Below the pieces are notes generated by a model, which saw only the letters and a program-made list of their open reading frames with translations, had not been told where the DNA came from and did no database searches. Of a stretch of DNA of 64,000 bases, positions 43,301 to 58,300 are shown piece by piece. The translations under genes were made by a program, and so were the position numbers. Numbering within the stretch: position 1 is the stretch's first letter; each line of letters begins with the position of its first letter. The DNA comes from Albugo candida (Eukaryota > Oomycota > Peronosporomycetes > Albuginales > Albuginaceae): the NCBI GenBank assembly GCA_905220665.1, contig CAJNAR010000007.1:124001-188000 (forward strand), written 5' to 3'.

Positions 43301-46300
43301 CTCCCTTACCAGCACTGTCAGTTGTGGAACCGGCAGAAAAAGTGACATTGCCACCATTTCCAGATCCACTACTACCCACTGAAAACATCATCCCTCCACT
43401 TGTTCCACCAGTTGATGATCCAGTCGATAGAATCATACTACCTCCCAAACCAACGCTACTTGCACCCGTTTTCAGCACTACTGACCCACTTGTTGATCCA
43501 TCTGCACTAGACAATGTCACATTGCCGCTTTTCGCGCTTGCTGAGCTACTTGTGCCACTTGAAATGGTCACCGCTCCTCCAGCTGTAGTTCCACTTCCAC
43601 CAGACAAATCAAGTGTACCTCCTATGTCACTGGTGCTTGCACCACTACGAATCACAACAGATCCACCAGATGATGCTGAACTGTCACCAACAATCAGTGA
43701 CATGCTACCACCTGAACTACTCGAACTACCAGTAGTCATCGATAATGAGCCAGATGCACCAGATGTGCTACTACCTGTTTGGACTGATATAGAGCCAGAT
43801 GCTCCTGATGAGCCTGCATTTGCAGAGTGCACACTGATATCTCCACTAGATCCTGTTATCGACGAGCCACTCACTACTGTAACTTGACTACCTATTCCAC
43901 CACTCGTCTGACCGCCAGAGAGAAGCAAATTACCACTAGTAGTACCACTGTTACCAACAGAGATTTTTACTGATCCACTATTGCTACTTGTCGAGCTTCC
44001 TGACGTCATTACTAAATCGCCACTAGTACCTGATACAGTGGTTCCTGTTGTCATTTGCACAGTGCCGGAAGTACTAGACGTTAAGGCATCAGAGCTTCCA
44101 ATAGATACACCCCCACTTGATGTAGAAATTCCTTCACCACTCAAGATTCGGACAGCGCCACCAGAAGTACTGCCTTTGCCTCCTACCATCTCGATTTTAC
44201 CTCCAACGCCATTGCTGCTCATTCCACTCGCCAACAAAAGTGATCCTCCGTTACCGCTGCTACCGCCTCCTACACTCATCGCAATATTGCCTCCAGCACC
44301 ATTACTGCTCAATCCAGTACGGAGTTGGATTCCTCCAGAATTACCAGAAGAAGACACACCTGACTCAAATACAAGAGAGCCTGATACGCCTTGTGAACCA
44401 GCATCTTTCGTTTTCGCGCTTGCTGAGCTACTTGTGCCACTTGAAATGGTCACCGCTCCTCCAGCTGTAGTTCCACTTCCACCAGACAAATCAAGTGTAC
44501 CTCCTATGTCACTGGTGCTTGCACCACTACGAATCACAACAGATCCACCAGATGATGCTGAACTGTCACCAACAATCAGTGACATGCTACCACCTGAACT
44601 ACTCGAACTACCAGTAGTCATCGATAATGAGCCAGATGCACCAGATGTGCTACTACCTGTTTGGACTGATATAGAGCCAGATGCTCCTGATGAGCCTGCA
44701 TTTGCAGAGTGCACACTGATATCTCCACTAGATCCTGTTATCGACGAGCCACTCACTACTGTAACTTGACTACCTATTCCACCACTCGTCTGACCGCCAG
44801 AGAGAAGCAAATTACCACTAGTAGTACCACTGTTACCAACAGAGATTTTCACTGATCCACTATTGCTACTTGTCGAGCTTCCTGACGTCATTACTAAATC
44901 GCCACTAGTACCTGATACAGTGGTTCCTGTTGTCATTTGCACAGTGCCGGAAGTACTAGACGTTAAGGCATCAGAGCTTCCAATAGATACACCCCCACTT
45001 GATGTAGAAATTCCTTCACCACTCAAGATTCGGACAGCGCCACCAGAAGTACTGCCTTTGCCTCCTACCATCTCGATTTTACCTCCAACGCCATTGCTGC
45101 TCATTCCACTCGTCAACAAAAGCGATCCTCCGTTACCACTGCTACCACCTCCTACACTCATCGCAATATTGCCTCCAGCACCATTACTGCTCAATCCAGT
45201 ACGGAGTTGGATTCCTCCAGAATTACCAGAAGAAGACACACCTGACTCAAATACAAGAGAGCCTGATACGCCTTGTGAACCAGCATCTTTCGTGTGCAAT
45301 CCAATATCGCCACTCGATAATGTGTCCGAAGATCCGCTTGTCAATGAAATGACACCTCCCTTACCAGCACTGTCAGTTGTGGAACCGGCAGAAAAAGTGA
45401 CATTGCCACCATTTCCAGATCCACTACTACCCACTGAAAACATCATCCCTCCACTTGTTCCACCAGTTGATGATCCAGTCGATAGAATCATACTACCTCC
45501 CAAACCAACGCTACTTGCACCCGTTTTCAGCACTACTGACCCACTTGTTGATCCATCTGCACTAGACAATGTCACATTGCCGCTTTTCGCGCTTGCTGAG
45601 CTACTTGTACCACTTGAAATGGTCACCGCTCCTCCAGCTGTGGTTCCACTTCCACCAGACAAATCAAGTCTACCTCCTACGTCACTGGTGCTTGCACCAC
45701 TACGAATCACAACAGATCCACCAGATGATGCTGAACTGTCACCAACAATCAGTGACATGCTACCACCTGAACTACTCGAACTACCAGTAGTCATCGATAA
45801 TGAGCCAGATGCACCAGATGTGCTACTACCTGTTTGGACTGATATAGAGCCAGATGCTCCTGATGAGCCTGCATTTGCAGAGTGCACACTGATATCTCCA
45901 CTAGATCCTGTTATCGACGAGCCACTCACTACTGTAACTTGACTACCTATTCCACCACTCGTCTGACCGCCAGAGAGAAGCAAATTGCCACTAGTAGCAC
46001 CACTGTTACCAACAGAGATTTTCACTGATCCACTATTGCTATTTGTCGAGCTTCCTGACGTCATTATTAAATCGCCACTGGTACCTGATACAGTGGTTCC
46101 TGTTGACATTTGCACTGAACCGGAATTACTAGACGTTAAGGCATCAGAGCTTCCAATAGATACACCCCCACTTGATGTAGAAATTCCTTCACCACTCAAG
46201 ATTCGGATAGCGCCCCCAGAAGTACTGCCTTTGCCTCCTACCATCTCGATTTTACCTCCAACGCCATTGCTGCTCATTCCACTCGTCAAAAAAAGTGATC

Positions 46301-49300
46301 CTCCGTTACCGCTGCTACCGCCTCCTACACTCATCGCAATATTGCCTCCAGCACCATTACTGCTCAATCCAGTACGGAGTTGGATTCCTCCAGAATTACC
46401 AGAAGAAGACACACCTGACTCAAATACAAGAGAGCCTGATACGCCTTGTGAACCAGCATCTTTCGTGTGCAATCCAATATCGCCACTCGATAATGTGTCC
46501 GAAGATCCGCTTGTCAATGAAATGACACCTCCCTTACCAGCACTGTCAGTTGTGGAACCGGCAGAAAAAGTGACATTGCCACCATTTCCAGATCCACTAC
46601 TACCCACTGAAAACATCATCCCTCCACTTGTTCCACCAGTTGATGATCCAGTCGATAGAATCATACTACCTCCCAAACCAACGCTACTTGCACCCGTTTT
46701 CAGCACTACTGACCCACTTGTTGATCCATCTGCACTAGACAATGTCATATTGCCGCTTTTCGTGCTTGCTGAGCTACTTGTACCACTTGAAATGGTCACC
46801 GCTCCTCCAGCTGTGGTTCCACTTCCACCAGACAAATCAAGTCTACCTCCTACGTCACTGGTGCTTGCACCACTACGAATCACAACAGACCCACCAGATG
46901 ATGCTGAACTGTCACCAACAATCAGTGACATGCTACCACCTGAACTACTCGAACTACCAGTAGTCATCGATAATGAGCCAGATGCACCAGATGTGCTACT
47001 ACCTGTTTGGACTGATATAGAGCCAGATGCTCCTGATGAGCCTGGATTTGCAGAGTGCACACTGATATCTCCACTAGATCCTGTTGTCGACGAACCGCTC
47101 ACTACTGTAACTTGACTACCTATTCCACCACTCGTCTGACCGCCAGAGAGAAGCAAATTACCACTAGTAGTACCACTGTTACCAACAGAGATTTTTACTG
47201 ATCCACTATTGCTACTTGTCGAGCTTCCTGACGTCATTACTAAATCGCCACTAGTACCTGATACAGTGGTTCCTGTTGTCATTTGCACAGTGCCGGAAGT
47301 ACTAGACGTTAAGGCATCAGAGCTTCCAATAGATACACCCCCACTTGATGTAGAAATTCCTTCACCACTCAAGATTCGGACAGCGCCACCAGAAGTACTG
47401 CCTTTGCCTCCTACCATCTCGATTTTACCTCCAACGCCATTGCTGCTCATTCCACTCGTCAACAAAAGCGATCCTCCGTTACCACTGCTACCACCTCCTA
47501 CACTCATCGCAATATTGCCTCCAGCACCATTACTGCTCAATCCAGTACGGAGTTGAATTCCTCCAGAATTACCAGAAGAAGACACACCTGACTCAAATAC
47601 AAGAGAGCCTGATACGCCTTGTGAACCAGCATCTTTCGTGTGCAATCCAATATCGCCACTCGATAATGTGTCCGAAGATCCGCTTGTCAATGAAATGACA
47701 CCTCCCTTACCAGCACGGCATTACTGCTCAATCCAGTACGGAGTTGGATTCCTCCAGAATTACCAGAAGAAGACACACCTGACTCAAATACAAGAGAGCC
47801 TGATACGCCTTGTGAACCAGCATCTTTCGTGTGCAATCCAATATCGCCACTCGATAATGTGTCCGAAGATCCGCTTGTCAATGAAATGACACCTCCCTTA
47901 CCAGCACTGTCAGTTGTGGAACCGGCAGAAAAAGTGACATTGCCACCATTTCCAGATCCACTACTACCCACTGAAAACATCATCCCTCCACTTGTTCCAC
48001 CAGTTGATGATCCAGTCGATAGAATCATACTACCTCCCAAACCAACGCTGCTTGCACCCGTTTTCAGCACTACTGACCCACTTGTTGATCCATCTGCACT
48101 AGACAATGTCATATTGCCGCTTTTCGTGCTTGCTGAGCTACTTGTACCACTTGAAATGGTCACCGCTCCTCCAGCTGTAGTTCCACTTCCACCAGACAAA
48201 TCAAGTGTACCTCCTATGTCACTGGTGCTTGCACCACTACGAATCACAACAGACCCACCAGATGATGCTGAACTGTCACCAACAATCAGTGACATGCTAC
48301 CACCTGAACTACTCGAACTACCAGTAGTCATCGATAATGAGCCAGATGCACCAGATGTGCTACTACCTGTTTGGACTGATATAGAGCCAGATGCTCCTGA
48401 TGAGCCTGCATTTGCAGAGTGCACACTGATATCTCCACTAGATCCTGTTGTCGACGAACCGCTCACTACTGTAACTTGACTACCTATTCCACCACTCGTC
48501 TGACCGCCAGAGAGAAGCAAATTACCACTAGTAGTACCACTGTTACCAACAGAGATTTTCACTGATCCACTATTGCTACTTGTCGAGCTTCCTGACGTCA
48601 TTATTAAATCGCCACTGGTACCTGATACAGTGGTTCCTGTTGACATTTGCACTGAACCGGAATTACTAGACGTTAAGGCATCAGAGCTTCCAATAGATAC
48701 ACCCCCACTTGATGTAGAAATTCCTTCACCACTCAAGATTCGGACAGCGCCACCAGAAGTACTGCCTTTGCCTCCTACCATCTCGATTTTACCTCCAACG
48801 CCATTGCTGCTCATTCCACTCGTCAACAAAAGCGATCCTCCGTTACCACTGCTACCACCTCCTACACTCATCGCAATATTGCCTCCAGCACCATTACTGC
48901 TCAATCCAGTACGGAGTTGGATTCCTCCAGAATTACCAGAAGAAGACACTACCTGTTTGGACTGATATAGAGCCAGATGCTCCTGATGAGCCTGCATTTG
49001 CAGAGTGCACACTGATATCTCCACTAGATCCTGTTGTCGACGAACCGCTCACTACTGTAACTTGACTACCTATTCCACCACTCGTCTGACCGCCAGAGAG
49101 AAGCAAATTACCACTAGTAGTACCACTGTTACCAACAGAGATTTTCACTGATCCACTATTGCTACTTGTCGAGCTTCCTGACGTCATTATTAAATCGCCA
49201 CTGGTACCTGATACAGTGGTTCCTGTTGTCATTTGCACAGTGCCGGAAGTACTAGACGTTAAGGCATCAGAGCTTCCAATAGATACACCCCCACTTGATG

Positions 49301-52300
49301 TAGAAATTCCTTCACCACTCAAGATTCGGACAGCGCCACCAGAAGTACTGCCTTTGCCTCCTACCATCTCGATTTTACCTCCAACGCCATTGCTGCTCAT
49401 TCCACTCGTCAACAAAAGCGATCCTCCGTTACCACTGCTACCACCTCCTACACTCATCGCAATATTGCCTCCAGCACCATTACTGCTCAATCCAGTACGG
49501 AGTTGGATTCCTCCAGAATTACCAGAAGAAGACACACCTGACTCAAATACAAGAGAGCCTGATACGCCTTGTGAACCAGCATCTTTCGTGTGCAATCCAA
49601 TATCGCCACTCGATAATGTGTCCGAAGATCCGCTTGTCAATGAAATGACACCTCCCTTACCAGCACTGTCAGTTGTGGAACCGGCAGAAAAAGTGACATT
49701 GCCACCATTTCCAGATCCACTACTACCCACTGAAAACATCATCCCTCCACTTGTTCCACCAGTTGATGATCCAGTCGATAGAATCATACTACCTCCCAAA
49801 CCAACGCTACTTGCACCCGTTTTCAGCACTACTGACCCACTTGTTGATCCATCTGCACTAGACAATGTCACATTGCCGCTTTTCGCGCTTGCTGAGCTAC
49901 TTGTACCACTTGAAATGGTCACCGCTCCTCCAGCTGTGGTTCCACTTCCACCAGACAAATCAAGTCTACCTCCTACGTCACTGGTGCTTGCACCACTACG
50001 AATCACAACAGACCCACCAGATGATGCTGAACTGTCACCAACAATCAGTGACATGCTACCACCTGAACTACTCGAACTACCAGTAGTCATCGATAATGAG
50101 CCAGAGGCACCAGATGTGCTACTACCTGTTTGGACTGATATAGAGCCAGATGCTCCTGATGAGCCTGGATTTGCAGAGTGCACACTGATATCTCCACTAG
50201 ATCCTGTTGTCGACGAACCGCTCACTACTGTAACTTGACTACCTATTCCACCACTCGTCTGACCGCCAGAGAGAAGCAAATTACCACTAGTAGTACCACT
50301 GTTACCAACAGAGATTTTCACTGATCCACTATTGCTACTTGTCGAGCTTCCTGACGTCATTATTAAATCGCCACTGGTACCTGATACAGTGGTTCCTGTT
50401 GACATTTGCACTGAACCGGAATTACTAGACGTTAAGGCATCAGAGCTTCCAATAGATACACCCCCACTTGATGTAGAAATTCCTTCACCACTCAAGATTC
50501 GGACAGCGCCACCAGAAGTACTGCCTTTGCCTCCTACCATCTCGATTTTACCTCCAACGCCATTGCTGCTCATTCCACTCGCCAACAAAAGTGATCCTCC
50601 GTTACCGCTGCTACCGCCTCCTACACTCATCGCAATATTGCCTCCAGCACCATTACTGCTCAATCCAGTACGGAGTTGGATTCCTCCAGAATTACCAGAA
50701 GAAGACACACCTGACTCAAATACAAGAGAGCCTGATACGCCTTGTGAACCAGCATCTTTCGTGTGCAATCCAATATCGCCACTCGATAATGTGTCCGAAG
50801 ATCCGCTTGTCAATGAAATGACACCTCCCTTACCAGCACTGTCAGTTGTGGAACCGGCAGAAAAAGTGACATTGCCACCATTTCCAGATCCACTACTACC
50901 CACTGAAAACATCATCCCTCCACTTGTTCCACCAGTTGATGATCCAGTCGATAGAATCATACTACCTCCCAAACCAACGCTACTTGCACCCGTTTTCAGC
51001 ACTACTGACCCACTTGTTGATCCATCTGCACTAGACAATGTCACATTGCCGCTTTTCGCGCTTGCTGAGCTACTTGTACCACTTGAAATGGTCACCGCTC
51101 CTCCAGCTGTGGTTCCACTTCCACCAGACAAATCAAGTCTACCTCCTACGTCACTGGTGCTTGCACCACTACGAATCACAACAGACCCACCAGATGATGC
51201 TGAACTGTCACCAACAATCAGTGACATGCTACCACCTGAACTACTCGAACTACCAGTAGTCATCGATAATGAGCCAGATGCACCAGATGTGCTACTACCT
51301 GTTTGGACTGATATAGAGCCAGATGCTCCTGATGAGCCTGGATTTGCAGAGTGCACACTGATATCTCCACTAGATCCTGTTGTCGACGAACCGCTCACTA
51401 CTGTAACTTGACTACCTATTCCACCACTCGTCTGACCGCCAGAGAGAAGCAAATTACCACTAGTAGTACCACTGTTACCAACAGAGATTTTCACTGATCC
51501 ACTATTGCTACTTGTCGAGCTTCCTGACGTCATTATTAAATCGCCACTGGTACCTGATACAGTGGTTCCTGTTGACATTTGCACTGAACCGGAATTACTA
51601 GACGTTAAGGCATCAGAGCTTCCAATAGATACACCCCCACTTGATGTAGAAATTCCTTCACCACTCAAGATTCGGACAGCGCCACCAGAAGTACTGCCTT
51701 TGCCTCCTACCATCTCGATTCTACCTCCAACGCCATTGCTGCTCATTCCACTCGTCAACAAAAGCGATCCTCCGTTACCACTGCTACCACCTCCTACACT
51801 CATCGCAATATTGCCTCCAGCACCATTACTGCTCAATCCAGTACGGAGTTGGATTCCTCCAGAATTACCAGAAGAAGACACACCTGACTCAAATACAAGA
51901 GAGCCTGATACGCCTTGTGAACCAGCATCTTTCGTGTGCAATCCAATATCGCCACTCGATAATGTGTCCGAAGATCCGCTTGTCAATGAAATGACACCTC
52001 CCTTACCAGCACTGTCAGTTGTGGAACCGGCAGAAAAAGTGACATTGCCACCATTTCCAGATCCACTACTACCCACTGAAAACATCATCCCTCCACTTGT
52101 TCCACCAGTTGATGATCCAGTCGATAGAATCATACTACCTCCCAAACCAACGCTGCTTGCACCCGTTTTCAGCACTACTGACCCACTTGTTGATCCATCT
52201 GCACTAGACAATGTCATATTGCCGCTTTTCGTGCTTGCTGAGCTACTTGTACCACTTGAAATGGTCACCGCTCCTCCAGCTGTAGTTCCACTTCCACCAG

Positions 52301-55300
52301 ACAAATCAAGTGTACCTCCTATGTCACTGGTGCTTGCACCACTACGAATCACAACAGACCCACCAGATGATGCTGAACTGTCACCAACAATCAGTGACAT
52401 GCTACCACCTGAACTACTCGAACTACCAGTAGTCATCGATAATGAGCCAGATGCACCAGATGTGCTACTACCTGTTTGGACTGATATAGAGCCAGATGCT
52501 CCTGATGAGCCTGCATTTGCAGAGTGCACACTGATATCTCCACTAGATCCTGTTGTCGACGAACCGCTCACTACTGTAACTTGACTACCTATTCCACCAC
52601 TCGTCTGACCGCCAGAGAGAAGCAAATTACCACTAGTAGTACCACTGTTACCAACAGAGATTTTCACTGATCCACTATTGCTACTTGTCGAGCTTCCTGA
52701 CGTCATTATTAAATCGCCACTGGTACCTGATACAGTGGTTCCTGTTGACATTTGCACTGAACCGGAATTACTAGACGTTAAGGCATCAGAGCTTCCAATA
52801 GATACACCCCCACTTGATGTAGAAATTCCTTCACCACTCAAGATTCGGACAGCGCCACCAGAAGTACTGCCTTTGCCTCCTACCATCTCGATTTTACCTC
52901 CAACGCCATTGCTGCTCATTCCACTCGTCAACAAAAGCGATCCTCCGTTACCACTGCTACCACCTCCTACACTCATCGCAATATTGCCTCCAGCACCATT
53001 ACTGCTCAATCCAGTACGGAGTTGGATTCCTCCAGAATTACCAGAAGAAGACACACCTGACTCAAATACAAGAGAGCCTGATACGCCTTGTGAACCAGCA
53101 TCTTTCGTGTGCAATCCAATATCGCCACTCGATAATGTGTCCGAAGATCCGCTTGTCAATGAAATGACACCTCCCTTACCAGCACTGTCAGTTGTGGAAC
53201 CGGCAGAAAAAGTGACATTGCCACCATTTCCAGATCCACTACTACCCACTGAAAACATCATCCCTCCACTTGTTCCACCAGTTGATGATCCAGTCGATAG
53301 AATCATACTACCTCCCAAACCAACGCTGCTTGCACCCGTTTTCAGCACTACTGACCCACTTGTTGATCCATCTGCACTAGACAATGTCACATTGCCGCTT
53401 TTCGTGCTTGCTGAGCTACTTGTGCCACTTGAAATGGTCACCGCTCCTCCAGCTGTAGTTCCACTTCCACCAGACAAATCAAGTGCACCTCCTATGTCAC
53501 TGGTGCTTGCACCACTACGAATCACAACAGACCACCAGATGATGCTGAACTGTCACCAACAATCAGTGACATGCTACCACCTGAACTACTCGAACTACCA
53601 GTAGTCATCGATAATGAGCCAGATGCACCAGATGTGCTACTACCTGTTTGGACTGATATAGAGCCAGATGCTCCTGATGAGCCTGCATTTGCAGAGTGCA
53701 CACTGATATCTCCACTAGATCCTGTTGTCGACGAACCGCTCACTACTGTAACTTGACTACCTATTCCACCACTCGTCTGACCGCCAGAGAGAAGCAAATT
53801 ACCACTAGTAGTACCACTGTTACCAACAGAGATTTTCACTGATCCACTATTGCTACTTGTCGAGCTTCCTGACGTCATTATTAAATCGCCACTGGTACCT
53901 GATACAGTGGTTCCTGTTGACATTTGCACTGAACCGGAATTACTAGACGTTAAGGCATCAGAGCTTCCAATAGATACACCCCCACTTGATGTAGAAATTC
54001 CTTCACCACTCAAGATTCGGACAGCGCCACCAGAAGTACTGCCTTTGCCTCCTACCATCTCGATTTTACCTCCAACGCCATTGCTGCTCATTCCACTCGT
54101 CAACAAAAGCGATCCTCCGTTACCACTGCTACCACCTCCTACACTCATCGCAATATTGCCTCCAGCACCATTACTGCTCAATCCAGTACGGAGTTGAATT
54201 CCTCCAGAATTACCAGAAGAAGACACACCTGACTCAAATACAAGAGAGCCTGATACGCCTTGTGAACCAGCATCTTTCGTGTGCAATCCAATATCGCCAC
54301 TCGATAATGTGTCCGAAGATCCGCTTGTCAATGAAATGACACCTCCCTTACCAGCACTGTCAGTTGTGGAACCGGCAGAAAAAGTGACATTGCCACCATT
54401 TCCAGATCCACTACTACCCACTGAAAACATCATCCCTCCACTTGTTCCACCAGTTGATGATCCAGTCGATAGAATCATACTACCTCCCAAACCAACGCTG
54501 CTTGCACCCGTTTTCAGCACTACTGACCCACTTGTTGATCCATCTGCACTAGACAATGTCATATTGCCGCTTTTCGTGCTTGCTGAGCTACTTGTGCCAC
54601 TTGAAATGGTCACCGCTCCTCCAGCTGTAGTTCCACTTCCACCAGACAAATCAAGTGTACCTCCTATGTCACTGGTGCTTGCACCACTACGAATCACAAC
54701 AGACCCACCAGATGATGCTGAACTGTCACCAACAATCAGTGACATGCTACCACCTGAACTACTCGAACTACCAGTAGTCATCGATAATGAGCCAGATGCA
54801 CCAGATGTGCTACTACCTGTTTGGACTGATATAGAGCCAGATGCTCCTGATGAGCCTGCATTTGCAGAGTGCACACTGATATCTCCACTAGATCCTGTTG
54901 TCGACGAACCGCTCACTACTGTAACTTGACTACCTATTCCACCACTCGTCTGACCGCCAGAGAGAAGCAAATTACCACTAGTAGTACCACTGTTACCAAC
55001 AGAGATTTTCACTGATCCACTATTGCTACTTGTCGAGCTTCCTGACGTCATTATTAAATCGCCACTGGTACCTGATACAGTGGTTCCTGTTGACATTTGC
55101 ACTGAACCGGAATTACTAGACGTTAAGGCATCAGAGCTTCCAATAGATACACCCCCACTTGATGTAGAAATTCCTTCACCACTCAAGATTCGGACAGCGC
55201 CACCAGAAGTACTGCCTTTGCCTCCTACCATCTCGATTCTACCTCCAACGCCATTGCTGCTCATTCCACTCGTCAACAAAAGCGATCCTCCGTTACCACT

Positions 55301-58300
55301 GCTACCACCTCCTACACTCATCGCAATATTGCCTCCAGCACCATTACTGCTCAATCCAGTACGGAGTTGGATTCCTCCAGAATTACCAGAAGAAGACACA
55401 CCTGACTCAAATACAAGAGAGCCTGATACGCCTTGTGAACCAGCATCTTTCGTGTGCAATCCAATATCGCCACTCGATAATGTGTCCGAAGATCCGCTTG
55501 TCAATGAAATGACACCTCCCTTACCAGCACTGTCAGTTGTGGAACCGGCAGAAAAAGTGACATTGCCACCATTTCCAGATCCACTACTACCCACTGAAAA
55601 CATCATCCCTCCACTTGTTCCACCAGTTGATGATCCAGTCGATAGAATCATACTACCTCCCAAACCAACGCTGCTTGCACCCGTTTTCAGCACTACTGAC
55701 CCACTTGTTGATCCATCTGCACTAGACAATGTCATATTGCCGCTTTTCGTGCTTGCTGAGCTACTTGTACCACTTGAAATGGTCACCGCTCCTCCAGCTG
55801 TAGTTCCACTTCCACCAGACAAATCAAGTGTACCTCCTATGTCACTGGTGCTTGCACCACTACGAATCACAACAGACCCACCAGATGATGCTGAACTGTC
55901 ACCAACAATCAGTGACATGCTACCACCTGAACTACTCGAACTACCAGTAGTCATCGATAATGAGCCAGATGCACCAGATGTGCTACTACCTGTTTGGACT
56001 GATATAGAGCCAGATGCTCCTGATGAGCCTGCATTTGCAGAGTGCACACTGATATCTCCACTAGATCCTGTTATCGACGAACCACTCACTACTGTAATAT
56101 GACTACCTATTCCACCACTCGTCTGACCGCCAGAGAGAAGCAAATTGCCACTAGTAGCACCACTGTTACCAACAGAGATTTTCACTGATCCACTATTGCT
56201 ATTTGTCGAGCTTCCTGACGTCATTATTAAATCGCCACTGGTACCTGATACAGTGGTTCCTGTTGACATTTGCACTGAACCGGAATTACTAGACGTTAAG
56301 GCATCAGAGCTTCCAATAGATACACCCCCACTTGATGTAGAAATTCCTTCACCACTCAAGATTCGGACAGCGCCACCAGAAGTACTGCCTTTGCCTCCTA
56401 CCATCTCGATTTTACCTCCAACGCCATTGCTGCTCATTCCACTCGCCAACAAAAGTGATCCTCCGTTACCGCTGCTACCGCCTCCTACACTCATCGCAAT
56501 ATTGCCTCCAGCACCATTACTGCTCAATCCAGTACGGAGTTGAATTCCTCCAGAATTACCAGAAGAAGACACACCTGACTCAAATACAAGAGAGCCTGAT
56601 ACGCCTTGTGAACCAGCATCTTTCGTGTGCAATCCAATATCGCCACTCGATAATGTGTCCGAAGATCCGCTTGTCAATGAAATGACACCTCCCTTACCAG
56701 CACTGTCAGTTGTGGAACCGGCAGAAAAAGTGACATTGCCACCATTTCCAGATCCACTACTACCCACTGAAAACATCATCCCTCCACTTGTTCCACCAGT
56801 TGACGATCCAGTCGATAGAATCATACTACCTCCCAAACCAACGCTGCTTGCACCCGTTTTCAGCACTACTGACCCACTTGTTGATCCATCTGCACTAGAC
56901 AATGTCACATTGCCGCTTTTCGTGCTTGCCGAGCTACTTGTGCCACTTGAAATGGTCACGGCTCCTCCAGCTGTAGTTCCACTTCCACCAGACAAATCAA
57001 GTGTACCTCCTACATCACTGGCGCTTGTTCCACCTCGCATAACAAATGACCCAGCTGGATCTTGCGTGCTGTCACCTGTAAACATACTTATATTCCCTGA
57101 AGCTCGGTTACCGCTTTTGCCAGTTCTGATGTACACAGATCCAGATTTACCAGATGCTGAGTATCCTGTGTCAATGAGAATGTGCCCTGTATCTCCATCG
57201 ATGCCTTGACTTGTATGTAGCGATATATTTCCACTGGAAGATGATGAGGACGAACCGCTCGATAAAATTAGCTGTCCACCATTGCTTGAGTTGCTAGCAC
57301 CCGATGATAACAAAAGATCTCCTCCAGGACTCGACCCACTGTGACCTACTCGGAATCGAATAATTCCAGCACGACCAGCAACTGACGAACCTGAGGCCAT
57401 AATTAAATCTCCACTTGATCCCATGATGCTGTTTCCAGTCGTTAGAGAGATGTTTCCCGTGCCCGAGGATACTGAGCTAGAAGGAGTACTGAGTGATAGG
57501 TCTCCAGTAGCGAATGTATCGCCCTCTCTGCGCCAGATGAATCACCCCTTCCCGACATGATGCTGACATTTCCGCCTGATCCACCTTTTGTCGAACCGCT
57601 GTTAATTGTTACAGTACCTCCGTTTCCAGAGGTCGTACTTCCTACATTTAGACTTATGCTACCACCAGGTCCATTGCTTGTTTTGCCCGACATTAGCTTG
57701 ACAGAACCTGAAGTAGGATTGGCGCTCCATCCATCATTGTTAGCCAGGGATCCACTGTAGATAGCACGTTCGTTATCGGGCGTTGATAATATGACATCTC
57801 CACTCTTCATTTCACTCAAACCGCTGGCGATAGACACACGACCACCTTGTTTGATCCCAGCGCCTGCTGATAAGGTGACATCACCCCCAATAATTCTTCG
57901 GGTGCTGTCGAAAAGAGACTGCTTTAGATTCCCATCAAAGGTTCGGTTGCCTACACTGATGTGAATTGATCCACTCGCATCATCGCTGTCTCCAGTGCTG
58001 ATGAAAACATCTCCGGATACACCTTTCTTACCAGAACCCGTCACAATATTGACAGCGCCAGAATGACCAGAATCTCCTCCATCATTCGTCGAAAGGCTGA
58101 TATTGCCACTTGCACCATCATTACTCCTACCACTCCGCAAATTGACTGATCCACCTATTCCTACACCATCGTTTATATCTCCACCATGCAGACTTATTGC
58201 CCCACCGAATCCTTTATTTCCAGATCCAGAGTGTAGAGCTATGGATCCCGATCCACCTTTTTGGGCCTTGCCCGTAGTAATAGATACTGTCCCGCTTGAG

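Noticed and set aside
39840..57010. Reading the regular array as a CRISPR or satellite
   Set aside because: Units are 1,173 bp with no spacer structure, and they keep a protein frame with periodic 15-residue repeats. It is a coding tandem repeat in a eukaryotic genome.
39361..57209. A ladder of about 359-codon plus-strand open frames rich in Pro, Leu, Asp and Glu, one per 1,173-bp unit
   Set aside because: They are the exact antisense of the Gly/Ser/Thr codons of the giant repeat gene. Each is bounded by the same stop in every unit, the translation is low-complexity, and the diverged flanks do not keep the frame. They are shadows, not genes.
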